The translations under genes were made by a program, and so were the position numbers. The notes under the pieces were generated by a model. The model was not told the origin of the DNA. It searched no databases and worked only from the letters and a program-made list of their open reading frames with translations. A DNA stretch of 64,000 bases from KBS-96 sp964247975 (GTDB lineage Bacteria; Acidobacteriota; Terriglobia; Bryobacterales; Bryobacteraceae): NCBI GenBank assembly GCA_964247975.1, contig CAXTWH010000013.1, positions 43,395 through 107,394 on the forward strand. Direction: 5' to 3'. Positions 16,606 to 25,875 of the stretch are shown in pieces (the first letter of the stretch is position 1; each line of letters begins with the position of its first letter).

Positions 16606-18612
16606 CTACCGATGAATACTCACCAGATGCTCGCCGGCGGGAAGTAGAATCGCGGCTTGGGGTTCTTTAGAATCGGGTTTCCAATACGGTGCACCGTCAA
16701 CATCGAGCGCGGAAGCAGGGGAGCCTAGCGCAAGAATGGCGCGAGTGTTATTTCGATAGGAAAGTTCCACCAAATCTCCTTCCACAATCGCATTGCGAAC
16801 AACGCCGTTGAAATCGGCAATAGTGACGGGCGATTTAGTGATACCTGTTCCTAACTTATGATTGCCGGCAGGAATCAGCACGCTTCCGTTTGCGCCGAAG
16901 GGCCACGGTTTGCCGTCGAGTTCCATCGCGCCGATCCAGGAAACGCGAACGGGCTGCGGGCTTTCTATCTTTACTTCATCGGGTGCGTTTTCGGTTAAGC
17001 GAGCGTTGGCTGCTGCAACTGAAAGCAGATTTAAATCCTGACGCTCCAAAGAATTTTCGAAGTATAAAGCAACGCGGGAAAATGAGCAGGAAGCTTGATG
17101 GACGAGCGTAAACAATTCCGTGCCGGTTTGTTTTTTGGTCGGGTACACGTCCTGGTAACGCTCCACGACGTTGATGTCTACTGCTACCTTGTTTTGGTCT
17201 AGCGGAAGTGCAGCCCATCTTTCGGCTAGTTTGGCATAGCGCGATGCGCCCAGGTTCCATAACGTAGCAGGATCTTCCACTAGAACCGTAGCCCGTTGTG
17301 ATTGCAGAAACGGCACGGAACGCGCACTGTCCGCGCCGAGCGCATCGCGCATACCGGGTTCCAGGCGGTCATCAATATGAGTGAGAACCACATCAAGCCA
17401 CGGCTTATCGGGGCGCAACTGGTCTACAACGTCGAGCCAATCGGATTGCAAACGGGAAGCGAGCCGGGCGCGGAAGTCCAGAAAGCGGCGCAGTCCGGCA
17501 GGGTCATGCTGGGCGTAGTGGGACGAAGCAGCGTTAAACAAAAGCTGCGGGTCCCATCCGGTTTGTGATTCAAATTCGCGGCGCACGTCCTCATTTAAGG
17601 GCGTGAACCGTGCCGGGTTGCTGGCGCCTTCGAGCGATTCAAAGTAGAGTTCTGCTAGATTCACGCCGTCCCAATCGAAGCGCTTCAGCATTTGACGCAC
17701 AAGCTGCGCCGCAGCCGCTTTGCATTGCGGGTTTTGCAGGTTCATCAGCTTGCGCCAATCGAGCTGAGCATCTTCGCCCACGGCAGTTTTCTCGCGCCAT
17801 TCAGGATGCCGGTTCCAAAACGCTTCGCTGACGTGCGGCAATTCAAACCACGCGTACACCAGAATGGCGTGGCGATGGCAGGCGGCGATCAGGGTTTCCA
17901 GGTAATGATCGCGCTCGGCATCAGGTTCCATGTTGTGCCAAGCGGCAACGTGCAAAGCAGAGATGCCGGCAGTTCGCCAGCGCTTCGCCAGGTAGTCCAC
18001 ATCGGCCCGCGAACGATAAGCAGAATCAAAGAAGGCCCATAGGTTTGCGCCGTGAACTGGAAGAGTTAAGCCAAGGTCGGTTAAAGCTTGCAGCAGATAC
18101 GGGTAGCGTTCGGTTCCTTCCGGGCCGGGATCGACGGCCAGCCAGAAGATTGCGCCGCCGGCGGTTTTCATGCCTGCCGCTACCGGCGCATTCTTCCGGC
18201 GTTCTTTGGCGAAGATTTGAAAATCTTCGGGAACCGTGAAAACGGGAACCAGCGGCGATTCCGCCCAGATGATCGGCAGTTCAGGAGCGTGCGCATCAAT
18301 AATGCGGCGCACTGAAACGGTTTCTTCGGCAGGCATAATGCCAAGCTGCCGCGCCAGGGGCGAGTCGCCTTGCAGAATCAGGATTTTGTTGTTGGCGAAA
18401 TGGGCTAAATCAGCGGTGGCTCCGCGCCCGGTGATCAGAACGGAAGCCGTGTCATCCGTTGTTGCGCTTATCCCGATTGAAGCGAAGATATTGTTCCAGG
18501 GTTTTGCGTCATCGCCAAGGGTTTTAAACGTGGGCATGGCGGCCCACAACGGCCATGCGGCGATGCTTGCAACAAAGATTCGCAGAAAGAAGTACAGCAT
18601 GGCGTGTTTCAT
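16606..18612 (-). CDS. Secreted family-10-like glycosyl hydrolase
   Basis: 668 residues with an N-terminal signal/anchor (~5-25). The N-terminal ~190 residues look like a regulatory or deacetylase-like alpha/beta domain. Residues ~195-480 form a TIM barrel like the GHL10/YngK group: GISALHVAAWHNMEPDAE, ILVYAWFELPHVSEAFW, MNLQNPQC and FDWDGVNLAELYFESLEG, the last carrying the acidic residues after a barrel strand. A beta-sandwich C-terminal part follows. Its ATG overlaps the stop of the upstream TPR/barrel gene by one base, indicating translational coupling. Together they resemble the PelA/PelB or PgaB/PgaA relation between a hydrolase and its outer-membrane TPR porin. The substrate is unknown. 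Confidence 0.7.
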   Translation of the reverse strand: MKHAMLYFFLRIFVASIAAWPLWAAMPTFKTLGDDAKPWNNIFASIGISATTDDTASVLITGRGATADLAHFANNKILILQGDSPLARQLGIMPAEETVSVRRIIDAHAPELPIIWAESPLVPVFTVPEDFQIFAKERRKNAPVAAGMKTAGGAIFWLAVDPGPEGTERYPYLLQALTDLGLTLPVHGANLWAFFDSAYRSRADVDYLAKRWRTAGISALHVAAWHNMEPDAERDHYLETLIAACHRHAILVYAWFELPHVSEAFWNRHPEWREKTAVGEDAQLDWRKLMNLQNPQCKAAAAQLVRQMLKRFDWDGVNLAELYFESLEGASNPARFTPLNEDVRREFESQTGWDPQLLFNAASSHYAQHDPAGLRRFLDFRARLASRLQSDWLDVVDQLRPDKPWLDVVLTHIDDRLEPGMRDALGADSARSVPFLQSQRATVLVEDPATLWNLGASRYAKLAERWAALPLDQNKVAVDINVVERYQDVYPTKKQTGTELFTLVHQASCSFSRVALYFENSLERQDLNLLSVAAANARLTENAPDEVKIESPQPVRVSWIGAMELDGKPWPFGANGSVLIPAGNHKLGTGITKSPVTIADFNGVVRNAIVEGDLVELSYRNNTRAILALGSPASALDVDGAPYWKPDSKEPQAAILLPAGEHLVSIHR

Positions 18613-20558
18613 CAGCGCGAAGCGGCGTACCAGAAGCCAAGCCGCAGATCGTTGTAATTGGGGCGGCGCGGATTACCCGCGTTGGTGGTGTACACCCCAT
18701 GCAGCCAATCGGCGGCAAAATACACGCCGGGCCGCATGGAGGGAAGATGCAGCTTCAGGCCGGGGCCGAATTCCAGGCTGTTGGCCCAGTATTCGCGCTT
18801 TAGATCCTGCACGATGTTGGCGTTCAGATAAGTTTGGAAGTAATCGCCGCCCAGGCGGAATGTGCGGCCCGCACGGTGTTGGGAATAAAATAGCCAGTCC
18901 TTATCGAAGCGGCTGACATAGATAGCATCGGCAGTGGTTTCGTAAAACAAGCCGGGGTGCCTGCGGCCCAGGAGGTTGCCCCAGCCACGGGCAAAGTTTA
19001 AGCCGCCGCGATAATCCGGGATGGCCGTGCCGACATCTCTGCGATTCGGAAGATAGCTCATCGAAAGGCCGGCTTCGGCCCAGCTCATCAGATGATGCCA
19101 TTGCTTGGTGGCAAAGCCGGTGCCGACGATGACCGAGTTTTCACTTAAATACTGCGGCAGGCCGTTCAATTGAACCTGGCCGCGAATGTCGCCCACTAAG
19201 CGGGTAGACACATAGAAGCTACCAGGGAGTTTGATTGGAAGCGGCAGGTTGCGTTTGATCTGCCCGTACATAAAACTGTCGTTCCAGCGAGTGGAATACA
19301 TCGGCAGCAGCCACAGGGTAGTGGACACGGAAGAACTGCCTAGCAGGTTGTGCCATGCTTTGTTGGCCTGGTCGGCAATTGAACGATCGCTCGAATGGCG
19401 GGCGGCATCGAACCAGTGAACGGCTTCCGCGTCGTTCTTCACGGCGTTGTAAGCCCAGCCCAGTTGCAGCACGGTTTCAGAATCGTCCGGATTATTCTCA
19501 TGAGCAATCAGCAGGTAGCGGATCGCATCATTCATGTAACCGGCGGCGAAGCTTTTCATGCCCATTGTTTTCGGGTCAACCAGATTGGCGGAGCGGCTGG
19601 CGGGAGCAGGCGCAGCGGGCTGTGTTTGCTGCTTGGCCGGATGCAGAATCGCTTCCAATTGAGCGAGCGAGAGTTTATCGGCAGGCGCGATTTTCAGAAC
19701 AAGCTGGAACTGTTCCACCGCTTCCGATTCTTTATGCAAAGCAAGATACAGAAACGCCAGTTCGCGGCGTAGAGAAACATTGGCGGGGTCCAATTGAATT
19801 GCGTTTTGAAATTCGTAAACGTAGGGATAGCGCGACCCGTACAGTTCCAGAGCGGTTTCCGCCGTGCGCGGGTCAGCGGACCGGGAAGCGGCCAGCAGCG
19901 CGGCATGGGATTGTTCTACCTCATTTAACTGCTGCCAAACGCGGGCCAAGTCGACCAGCAGCGAGGTTTGTTCCGGCTTCAGTCTGCGGCAGATTTCATA
20001 CTGCTCGGCGGCCAGCGGCAGGTTGTCGCGTTTTTCCGCTAACTGGGCCAGTTCCCAATGCGCGCTGAATGCGCTGCGGTCCAGCGGGTTCGGCAGTTTG
20101 CTGATTGAACTTTGCCAGCGGGTAATGCCTTCCGCTAAGGGCTGGTCGATGCCGGTGAATGCTTTGGCGGCGGTGTCGCGGGTGGAAGCGGTTAAACCGT
20201 GCTTGCTTAAACGTTCGAAGGTGCGGCGAGCTTCAATTTCCTTCTTCGTTTCGTAGCAGAGAAACGCGTATTCCAGGGCGGCGGTTTCGTCACGCGGGTC
20301 CAAATCCATTGCGGCTTTGAACTGGTCGCGGGCTTCGGCGTTTTCGCCCGCTTTCAGTAGAGTATAAGCAAAGTCTTTATGCGCTGCCGCGTTCTTCGGG
20401 TCTTGGGCGAGGCCGCGACGAAACGAAGCCATTGCGCCGTCGTAATCTTTTTGCGCGGACAGTTGATAAGCGCGGTTCAGTTCAGCCGTAGCATCCGCCT
20501 GGGCCAGTGCCGCACCGACGCATAACAGCGCGAGGGCGCAAAATTGGACAGGACGCAT
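18612..20558 (-). CDS. TPR protein with C-terminal outer-membrane barrel, exopolysaccharide export-like
   Basis: 648 residues: signal peptide (1-19, ending AALAQ), TPR units across ~25-400 (for example AHKDFAYTLLKAGENAEARD, ETVLQLGWAYNAVKNDAEAV), a proline/alanine linker near 310-325, and a C-terminal ~230 residues rich in alternating aromatic strands (GSFYVSTRLVGDIRGQVQL, PGLFYETTADAIYVSRF, NDLRLGFWYAASR). The final aromatic strand is typical of barrel proteins. The plan is that of PgaA, PelB, BcsC and NfrA, which move polysaccharide through the outer membrane. It overlaps the hydrolase gene downstream by one base. No synthase is adjacent; the GH18-NodB-GT2 gene about 14 kb away is a candidate. 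Confidence 0.7.
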   Translation of the reverse strand: MRPVQFCALALLCVGAALAQADATAELNRAYQLSAQKDYDGAMASFRRGLAQDPKNAAAHKDFAYTLLKAGENAEARDQFKAAMDLDPRDETAALEYAFLCYETKKEIEARRTFERLSKHGLTASTRDTAAKAFTGIDQPLAEGITRWQSSISKLPNPLDRSAFSAHWELAQLAEKRDNLPLAAEQYEICRRLKPEQTSLLVDLARVWQQLNEVEQSHAALLAASRSADPRTAETALELYGSRYPYVYEFQNAIQLDPANVSLRRELAFLYLALHKESEAVEQFQLVLKIAPADKLSLAQLEAILHPAKQQTQPAAPAPASRSANLVDPKTMGMKSFAAGYMNDAIRYLLIAHENNPDDSETVLQLGWAYNAVKNDAEAVHWFDAARHSSDRSIADQANKAWHNLLGSSSVSTTLWLLPMYSTRWNDSFMYGQIKRNLPLPIKLPGSFYVSTRLVGDIRGQVQLNGLPQYLSENSVIVGTGFATKQWHHLMSWAEAGLSMSYLPNRRDVGTAIPDYRGGLNFARGWGNLLGRRHPGLFYETTADAIYVSRFDKDWLFYSQHRAGRTFRLGGDYFQTYLNANIVQDLKREYWANSLEFGPGLKLHLPSMRPGVYFAADWLHGVYTTNAGNPRRPNYNDLRLGFWYAASR

Positions 20559-20655
20559 AGGTGGAGAACTTGCAGAATTGTAGTGCGGAAGACAGAGCTT
20601 TTTTCTCCCGCCGGATTCGCGGCAAGCGCAATCCCGCTACAATAACGGGCGACAG

Positions 20656-22551
20656 ATGAAGTTTCGAGTTGCACCCCTGTTGCTGCTTTTGCCGGCAGTT
20701 TCCTTTTCCGCTTCTAACGCCTTTGTGGGGCGCGACGTGTGCGCCGGCTGCCACAAGGACATTACGGCCACCCAGCGGACCACGGCAATGGCGCGTACCT
20801 GGCAGGGAAAGAATACGACCGTGATTCCGGCCACCGGCACGGAAACGCACACGGAAGGCCCTGACCCGGCCATTCAATATTTGGTAAAAAGAACGGCGGA
20901 ACAGTTTCACTTTAACGTGCAAACGCCCGGCCACCCGGCGGACCATTTTCCGGTGGAAACCACAATGGGCGGACAGCGCCACGGACTGAGTTTTCTGTTC
21001 CGGGTGCCTAGCTTGGATGGATCACCCTTGCCGCGTGCGCCGTTGGTGGAAGGGCGATACCTGCATTACGTACCGGACAATAAGTTGGAGCTTTCACCCG
21101 GTTTCCCGGCAGACAAGCCGACCAACTACGAAACGGCTTTTGGACGGGTCTTAACGCCGGGATTTGAGAAGAAGTGCCTTGCCTGTCATGGGGAGCCGCG
21201 CACGGTAGAGACTTCGCATCAGGAATCCGGCGTTTCTTGCGAAAGCTGCCACGGCGCGGGGCAGCAGCACCTTTCGGCCATTGCCGCTCACGCGGAAGAT
21301 AAGCAGATTCTGAATCCGAAGAAGCAGCCGGTAGCGCAGCAGATGCAGGCTTGCGCCCAATGCCATTCCGGGTTTAGCGTAGTGGAGGATCCGCTGCCGC
21401 ATGATCTGTTGATTTCCGATCAAGTGACAGCTTTGCAGAATACGGAATGCTGGCGGCAAAGCGGCGGGCAAATTAGCTGCACCAACTGTCATAATCCGCA
21501 TCAGGACGCACCCCGGGCGATGCTGGTGCAGCGCTCGGAAACCACCTGCCTCGGCTGCCATAGTACTAAAGTCAGCAGCCATGCGGCTGTTTGTCCGGTG
21601 AATCAAGCAACCGGCTGCGTCGGCTGCCACATGCCGGACCAATCGAAGCCGCCGCTGCGGGTGGCGGACCATTGGATACGAGTTCATCCGGACCAATCCG
21701 GGCCGGAGCAGAAACAGTCGGCGGGATGGCGAACGACGGTTCAGCCGAAGCACCTGTACTTACGGATGATTGCAGCTTCGGACCGGGAGAAAGCTGAAAC
21801 CATCCGTAAGCAGATTGTTTCAGGAGCGTCGTTTTTCGATCTGGCCAGAGCCAATTCGCAGGACGCCAACAGCGCGAAGAACGGCGGCTTTCTGGGCGAT
21901 CTTCCGGTAGACCAGCTTCCGGCTAGTTGGACGCAGGCAGCCTTGCAGTTGCAGCCCGGCGAGCTTTCGCCAGTGATTGAAACGCCGAATGGCTGCCTGC
22001 TTTTGCAGCGGCTGCCGCGCGGGTTCCGGGAAGAAGCGGAAACACATTACAACAAAGCGATGGACCTGCGGAAAGCGGGCCGGCGGGAGCAGTCCGCGGC
22101 GGAACTTTTGGAAGCTTTAAAAATTTACCCGCAACTGTTGCGGGCTTTAACTTATCTGGGCGTGACTTACGGGGAAGCAGGCAATCCGCAGGCCGGAGCG
22201 GGAATTTTAAGCGTGGCGACGCATCTTTATCCGCAGGATGCCGGAGCGCATTTCAATCTGGGTGTGGCGTTGGGGGCTTTGGGAAACGCCCAGGAGATTG
22301 AAGAATACAAAAGCGCATTAGTTATTGACCCGGACCTGGTGAGCGCGTACCTGAATTGGGGAGCGGCAATGTATGCTAAAGGCCAATATAATGAAGCGAT
22401 TGCGTTGTATAGACAGGGTATTCAGATTAATCCGCTGATTGCTTCGCTGCATTACAGTTTGAGCGTGGCTTTGCAGCAGCAAGGAAACACAAGCGAAGCG
22501 CAAAAGGAACTAGCGTTGGCAGAAAAGATCGATCCGAACTTAAACAAGTAG
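20656..22551 (+). CDS. Heptahaem cytochrome c fused to parvulin and TPR domains
   Basis: 631 residues. Signal peptide 1-20, then seven CxxCH haem sites at 29, 174, 195, 233, 275, 298 and 321, ending with GCVGCHMPDQ and DHWIRVHP. Residues ~366-455 form a PpiC/parvulin rotamase domain (LYLRMIAASDREKAETIRKQ, NGGFLGDLPVDQLP, GELSPVIETPNGCLLLQRLP). Residues ~460-628 are TPRs (AHFNLGVALGALGNAQEIEE, AYLNWGAAMYAKGQYNEAI). Multihaem c proteins of this shape carry electrons in the periplasm. The rotamase and TPR domains suggest assembly or docking functions. It converges on a related cytochrome gene 5 bp away. Confidence 0.85.
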   Translation: MKFRVAPLLLLLPAVSFSASNAFVGRDVCAGCHKDITATQRTTAMARTWQGKNTTVIPATGTETHTEGPDPAIQYLVKRTAEQFHFNVQTPGHPADHFPVETTMGGQRHGLSFLFRVPSLDGSPLPRAPLVEGRYLHYVPDNKLELSPGFPADKPTNYETAFGRVLTPGFEKKCLACHGEPRTVETSHQESGVSCESCHGAGQQHLSAIAAHAEDKQILNPKKQPVAQQMQACAQCHSGFSVVEDPLPHDLLISDQVTALQNTECWRQSGGQISCTNCHNPHQDAPRAMLVQRSETTCLGCHSTKVSSHAAVCPVNQATGCVGCHMPDQSKPPLRVADHWIRVHPDQSGPEQKQSAGWRTTVQPKHLYLRMIAASDREKAETIRKQIVSGASFFDLARANSQDANSAKNGGFLGDLPVDQLPASWTQAALQLQPGELSPVIETPNGCLLLQRLPRGFREEAETHYNKAMDLRKAGRREQSAAELLEALKIYPQLLRALTYLGVTYGEAGNPQAGAGILSVATHLYPQDAGAHFNLGVALGALGNAQEIEEYKSALVIDPDLVSAYLNWGAAMYAKGQYNEAIALYRQGIQINPLIASLHYSLSVALQQQGNTSEAQKELALAEKIDPNLNK

Positions 22552-22556
22552 TGTGC

Positions 22557-23528
22557 TTAATGGGGCGGCGCGGCTTTCGCCACGCGGATGTAATGGTCGG
22601 TAAAGCGCAGCGCGGGATGCAGTTGCACTTGGGGCATGTGGCAGCCGATGCAGTTACCCTGCTGACGGTTATCGGCAGCATGAACAGTTTGCGCGGCGCC
22701 GTCATGGCAGGCACGGCATTTGTTGTTGTAATAATCGGGTTCGTTGCGCCGGGCGTCCTCGTGGGCCGTATGACAGGTTGTACAAGCGGCTTGGCCTTGA
22801 ATAAAACAACGGCTTTTCATTAACCGCAAAGGCTGAAAGCGAATGTTTTCCAGCGCGGCATCGTCCAGTGGAGCTTTAATCCGGTGACAAACGCCGCAGA
22901 ATTCCACCTGGGCCGTGGCTTTCATTTTTCCGGGGTTTACCGGTAGGCCATGCCCTTCCGCATGTTGTTCGGCTCCGGGATGGCAGCGCACGCATTGAAC
23001 GCCGGGAACCAGCGGCTGCAAATCGCTGCTGACCGATGTGGCATGGCAGGCAAGACAGGTTTGGGCATCGTGCCGGTCTTGTTTTAGCCCTAGCGCGTCC
23101 GTGGCATTAGCGGAAGCAGCCGCGCTTTGCCCCACGGTGATTCCGTACTGATGCAGTTGCGGAAAATAACTGACGCGCGATTCGCGAATGTTTCTGCCTT
23201 CGTACACCAGCGGCGTTTGCCCGCCTGTGCCCGCGCCCAATACCCATTGAATTAAGCCAGCCGCGCTTTCCAGGCCGCGATAAGCCGTTACCTGCGTGCC
23301 TCCCTCAGTTTGCCGGTAGGAGAAAAGAAAGCCGTTATTTGCTTCGTGCAGCGATTGTTGCGGCAGGTTCTGCACGAATGGGCTTTCCGCCGCCGACATC
23401 ATCGCGTGGGCCATGCGAGTACGGTTGTGGGATTCCGTTTCCTGCGGATGACATCCGGCGCACGAAGGCGCAGCGCCTTGTGCCGCAAGCGCCGTCAAAA
23501 ACCAAACTCCCAACCACCGGATGACCAC
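22557..23528 (-). CDS. Heptahaem cytochrome c
   Basis: 323 residues from GTG 23528, with a signal peptide ending near AAQGAA. Seven CxxCH sites lie at 23, 158, 179, 211, 249, 271 and 293. The spacing between haems 2 to 7 (21, 32, 38, 22, 22) closely follows that of the convergent gene (21, 38, 42, 23, 23), and both end with CxGCHMP...DHxIRV. The two are therefore paralogues. This copy lacks the parvulin and TPR parts, but a separate TPR gene lies 32 bp upstream in the same transcription direction. Expected role: periplasmic electron transfer; donor and acceptor unknown. Confidence 0.85.
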   Translation of the reverse strand: MVIRWLGVWFLTALAAQGAAPSCAGCHPQETESHNRTRMAHAMMSAAESPFVQNLPQQSLHEANNGFLFSYRQTEGGTQVTAYRGLESAAGLIQWVLGAGTGGQTPLVYEGRNIRESRVSYFPQLHQYGITVGQSAAASANATDALGLKQDRHDAQTCLACHATSVSSDLQPLVPGVQCVRCHPGAEQHAEGHGLPVNPGKMKATAQVEFCGVCHRIKAPLDDAALENIRFQPLRLMKSRCFIQGQAACTTCHTAHEDARRNEPDYYNNKCRACHDGAAQTVHAADNRQQGNCIGCHMPQVQLHPALRFTDHYIRVAKAAPPH

Positions 23529-23560
23529 TTACTTTTATTAGATCAAGTTGCCGCCGGCAG

Positions 23561-24421
23561 CTACGGCGCGGGTTTGAATTTCATTTTTTCCATCAATGCT
23601 TTGCCTTCGTCTATCTTGCCTTCAGCCACCAGAGTTTGGCCGAGCAGATACAAGGCCGAGCTGTTGTTGGGGTCCAATAAAAGGCCACGGCGCAGAATAC
23701 CTTCAGCGTTTTCGAAATTGCGCTGCCGGAAATAGCATTTGCCGAGCAGAATATAAGGCCCGCTGTAATCCGGATTCAGCCATACGGCGCGCTGCAGGTC
23801 GGGAACGGCGGCATCGTACTGATTCCGGCGCGCATACACGTCGCCCCGGCGATACCAGGCCAGGGAAAAATTCGGGTTAATGGCGATTTCTTCGGTAAGC
23901 TGCGACAAAGCCTCATCGAACCGGCCCCGGAAAATAGAATTAATGCCGAGCAGGTAATGCACTTCGGGCAGTTTCGGATCGAGCGCCAAAGCGCGGTTGA
24001 GTTCAGCAATGCCCTGAGTATCGTATTCCTGTTTCAACATCATCTGACCTGCCAGCAGATGGGCTCCGGCAGATTCCGGCATCAAGCCAAATAAACGGGC
24101 GAAGGCTTGTTCCGATTTGTCCGGCTGCCCGTTTTGCAGGTAAGAATAGCCGAGCATGTAATTGGCTTCGTTTGAGGCCGGAACTTTTTCCAGCCATTCC
24201 ACCGCTTTAGCGACTTGGGCCGACAGGTAATAGCTTTGGCCGATCAGCAGAGCCGATTCCCGGTATTCAACGGTGTCCGGCTTTTCATTGTTGATAGCGC
24301 TTTGGAGAGCGGCGATGGCTTCTGCATAATGCTTCTGCTTGTACAGTTCCACCCCGCGCTGGTGCAGATCATCAGGCGGCGAAGCAAACAACAGTAGAAA
24401 TCCGAACAGAAGCGGCGACAT
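23561..24421 (-). CDS. Secreted TPR protein, partner of the heptahaem cytochrome
   Basis: 286 residues from ATG 24421 (TTG 24433 possible), signal peptide MSPLLFGFLLLFASPP. About seven TPR units follow, for example EANYMLGYSYLQNGQPDKSE, EVHYLLGINSIFRGRFDEAL and GPYILLGKCYFRQRNFENAE. It is followed after 32 bp by the heptahaem cytochrome gene on the same strand. In the convergent paralogue the same two parts are fused in one chain, which supports a physical link. TPRs act as binding scaffolds. Confidence 0.8.
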   Translation of the reverse strand: MSPLLFGFLLLFASPPDDLHQRGVELYKQKHYAEAIAALQSAINNEKPDTVEYRESALLIGQSYYLSAQVAKAVEWLEKVPASNEANYMLGYSYLQNGQPDKSEQAFARLFGLMPESAGAHLLAGQMMLKQEYDTQGIAELNRALALDPKLPEVHYLLGINSIFRGRFDEALSQLTEEIAINPNFSLAWYRRGDVYARRNQYDAAVPDLQRAVWLNPDYSGPYILLGKCYFRQRNFENAEGILRRGLLLDPNNSSALYLLGQTLVAEGKIDEGKALMEKMKFKPAP

Positions 24422-24434
24422 TATCCAACCCAAA

Positions 24435-24442
24435 AGTATAAT
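24435..24442. promoter_or_regulatory. Overlapping -10-like elements between two divergent TPR genes
   Basis: TATAAT on the plus strand (24437-24442) overlaps TATACT on the minus strand (24440-24435). The two genes start only ~20 bp apart, so any promoters must overlap or lie inside coding sequence. The minus-strand element sits 14 bp before ATG 24421; the plus one would start transcripts inside the first codons of the other gene. Confidence 0.35.
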
Positions 24443-25688
24443 GATGTGTTTGCGGTTTCTTTGGCGTACACTTCTTCTGCTGGGCTATGGCGCATTAGCC
24501 GCGCAAACGCCGCCAAACATTCAACAGCTTGAAAACACAGCTCGGCAGCAGAGGGCTGCGCAGGATGCAGCGGGCGCGTTGCAAACTTACCAGAAGCTGG
24601 CGAGTTTGCGGCCGAAGTCAGCCGCCTACCAGGACCAGATCGGATTTCTGCTGGCGGCCACGAATCGAACTCCTGAAGCGATACCGTATTTTCAAGCAGC
24701 AGTGACGCTCGATCCACGGCTGGCGGTAGCCTGGTATCACCTGGGCGTGGCGTTATGGCTAACCCAGCAAACAGATCCGGCAGTTCGCGCTTTGCAGAAA
24801 GCAGTGGAACTGGCTCCCAACGCAGGGGATTATCGTTTCCGGCTCGGTTCCGCTTATCTGGAAACAGGCCATTATCCTGAAGCGCTTACAGCATTAAAGA
24901 CAGCAACCCGAACATTACCCAAAAACAGTGTTTTATGGACAACGCTAGCGCAGTGCTATGAACAATTGCACGAGCCGGACCAGGCACGCGACAGCTACAA
25001 ACAAGCCCTGGATGCAGATCCGAAAAATACGGACCTGCGCAACAGCTATGGAACCGCTTTGGTAAACGCCGGGAACCCGGATGCGGGCGCGCAACAGTTT
25101 CAACAGATTCTAAAGCAGGATGCAACTAACGTTCATGCGCAATTAAATCTCGGTTTTGCTTATCTTTCGGCAGGAAAAGTGGAAGAAGCGGTGAGACAGT
25201 TAACGTCCGTCACGCAGCAGCATCCTGACTTGGCGGCGGCTCATTACAATTTGGGGGTAGCGTACAAACAACTGGACAATCTGCCCCAGGCGGAAACGGA
25301 ACTGCTTCGCACGATTGAACTGGAACCGCAGTTTGCGGAAGCGCGGTTTACCTTGGGTCTGGTTTATACGCAGGCGGGCGACAACGAGCAAGCGATTCAG
25401 CAGTTGCAAGCGGCAGTGCAGCAGCGCCCGGATTACACGCAAGCCTGGCTAAGCCTCGGAGCTGCCTTGAAATCAAAAGGCGACGTGGACGGCGCAATTG
25501 CAGCATTTCTGAAAGCCATTTCACTGGATGAAAAAAATGCCGGGGCGTACAATTCTCTGGGTTTGCTGCTGCGTCAAAAAGGCGATGCAGCAGGCGCAAA
25601 ACAAGCGTTTGCGAAAGCAAATGAAGCTAGAAATACGGAGGAACAGGAAAAAAGCAGGCTGCTGCGCCGAGGTCCGGCGCACCCGTAA
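24441..25688 (+). CDS. Secreted TPR-repeat protein
   Basis: 415 residues from ATG 24441 (or ATG 24444). The signal peptide is CLRFLWRTLLLLGYGALAAQ. Ten or more near-canonical TPR units follow, such as AVAWYHLGVALWLTQQTDPA, AQLNLGFAYLSAGKVEEAV, AHYNLGVAYKQLDNLPQAE and AYNSLGLLLRQKGDAAGAK. The organisation resembles PilF/NrfG-like and other periplasmic TPR scaffolds, without any catalytic domain. It is divergent from the other TPR gene, with about 20 bp between starts. Confidence 0.8.
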   Translation: MMCLRFLWRTLLLLGYGALAAQTPPNIQQLENTARQQRAAQDAAGALQTYQKLASLRPKSAAYQDQIGFLLAATNRTPEAIPYFQAAVTLDPRLAVAWYHLGVALWLTQQTDPAVRALQKAVELAPNAGDYRFRLGSAYLETGHYPEALTALKTATRTLPKNSVLWTTLAQCYEQLHEPDQARDSYKQALDADPKNTDLRNSYGTALVNAGNPDAGAQQFQQILKQDATNVHAQLNLGFAYLSAGKVEEAVRQLTSVTQQHPDLAAAHYNLGVAYKQLDNLPQAETELLRTIELEPQFAEARFTLGLVYTQAGDNEQAIQQLQAAVQQRPDYTQAWLSLGAALKSKGDVDGAIAAFLKAISLDEKNAGAYNSLGLLLRQKGDAAGAKQAFAKANEARNTEEQEKSRLLRRGPAHP

Positions 25689-25875
25689 TTATTTCCTTCT
25701 CGCATGTATTTTTTACGAAATATTCCTTTCGGCAGTTGATCTAACCTCGCGGCTACTAAATATAGTCTAAATAGATTACACTCAAGTCAGGTGTGAGTTG
25801 AGTAGAGTTTTCCTTGCAGTTATGGTTAGCGGCAGGAAAAACTACTTGTGAATTATGAACTTCCAAGGAGAAGGT

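Noticed and set aside
19355..20068. 237-codon plus-strand frame rich in Arg/Ser
   Set aside because: Opposite the TPR-barrel gene with biased composition typical of an antisense frame.
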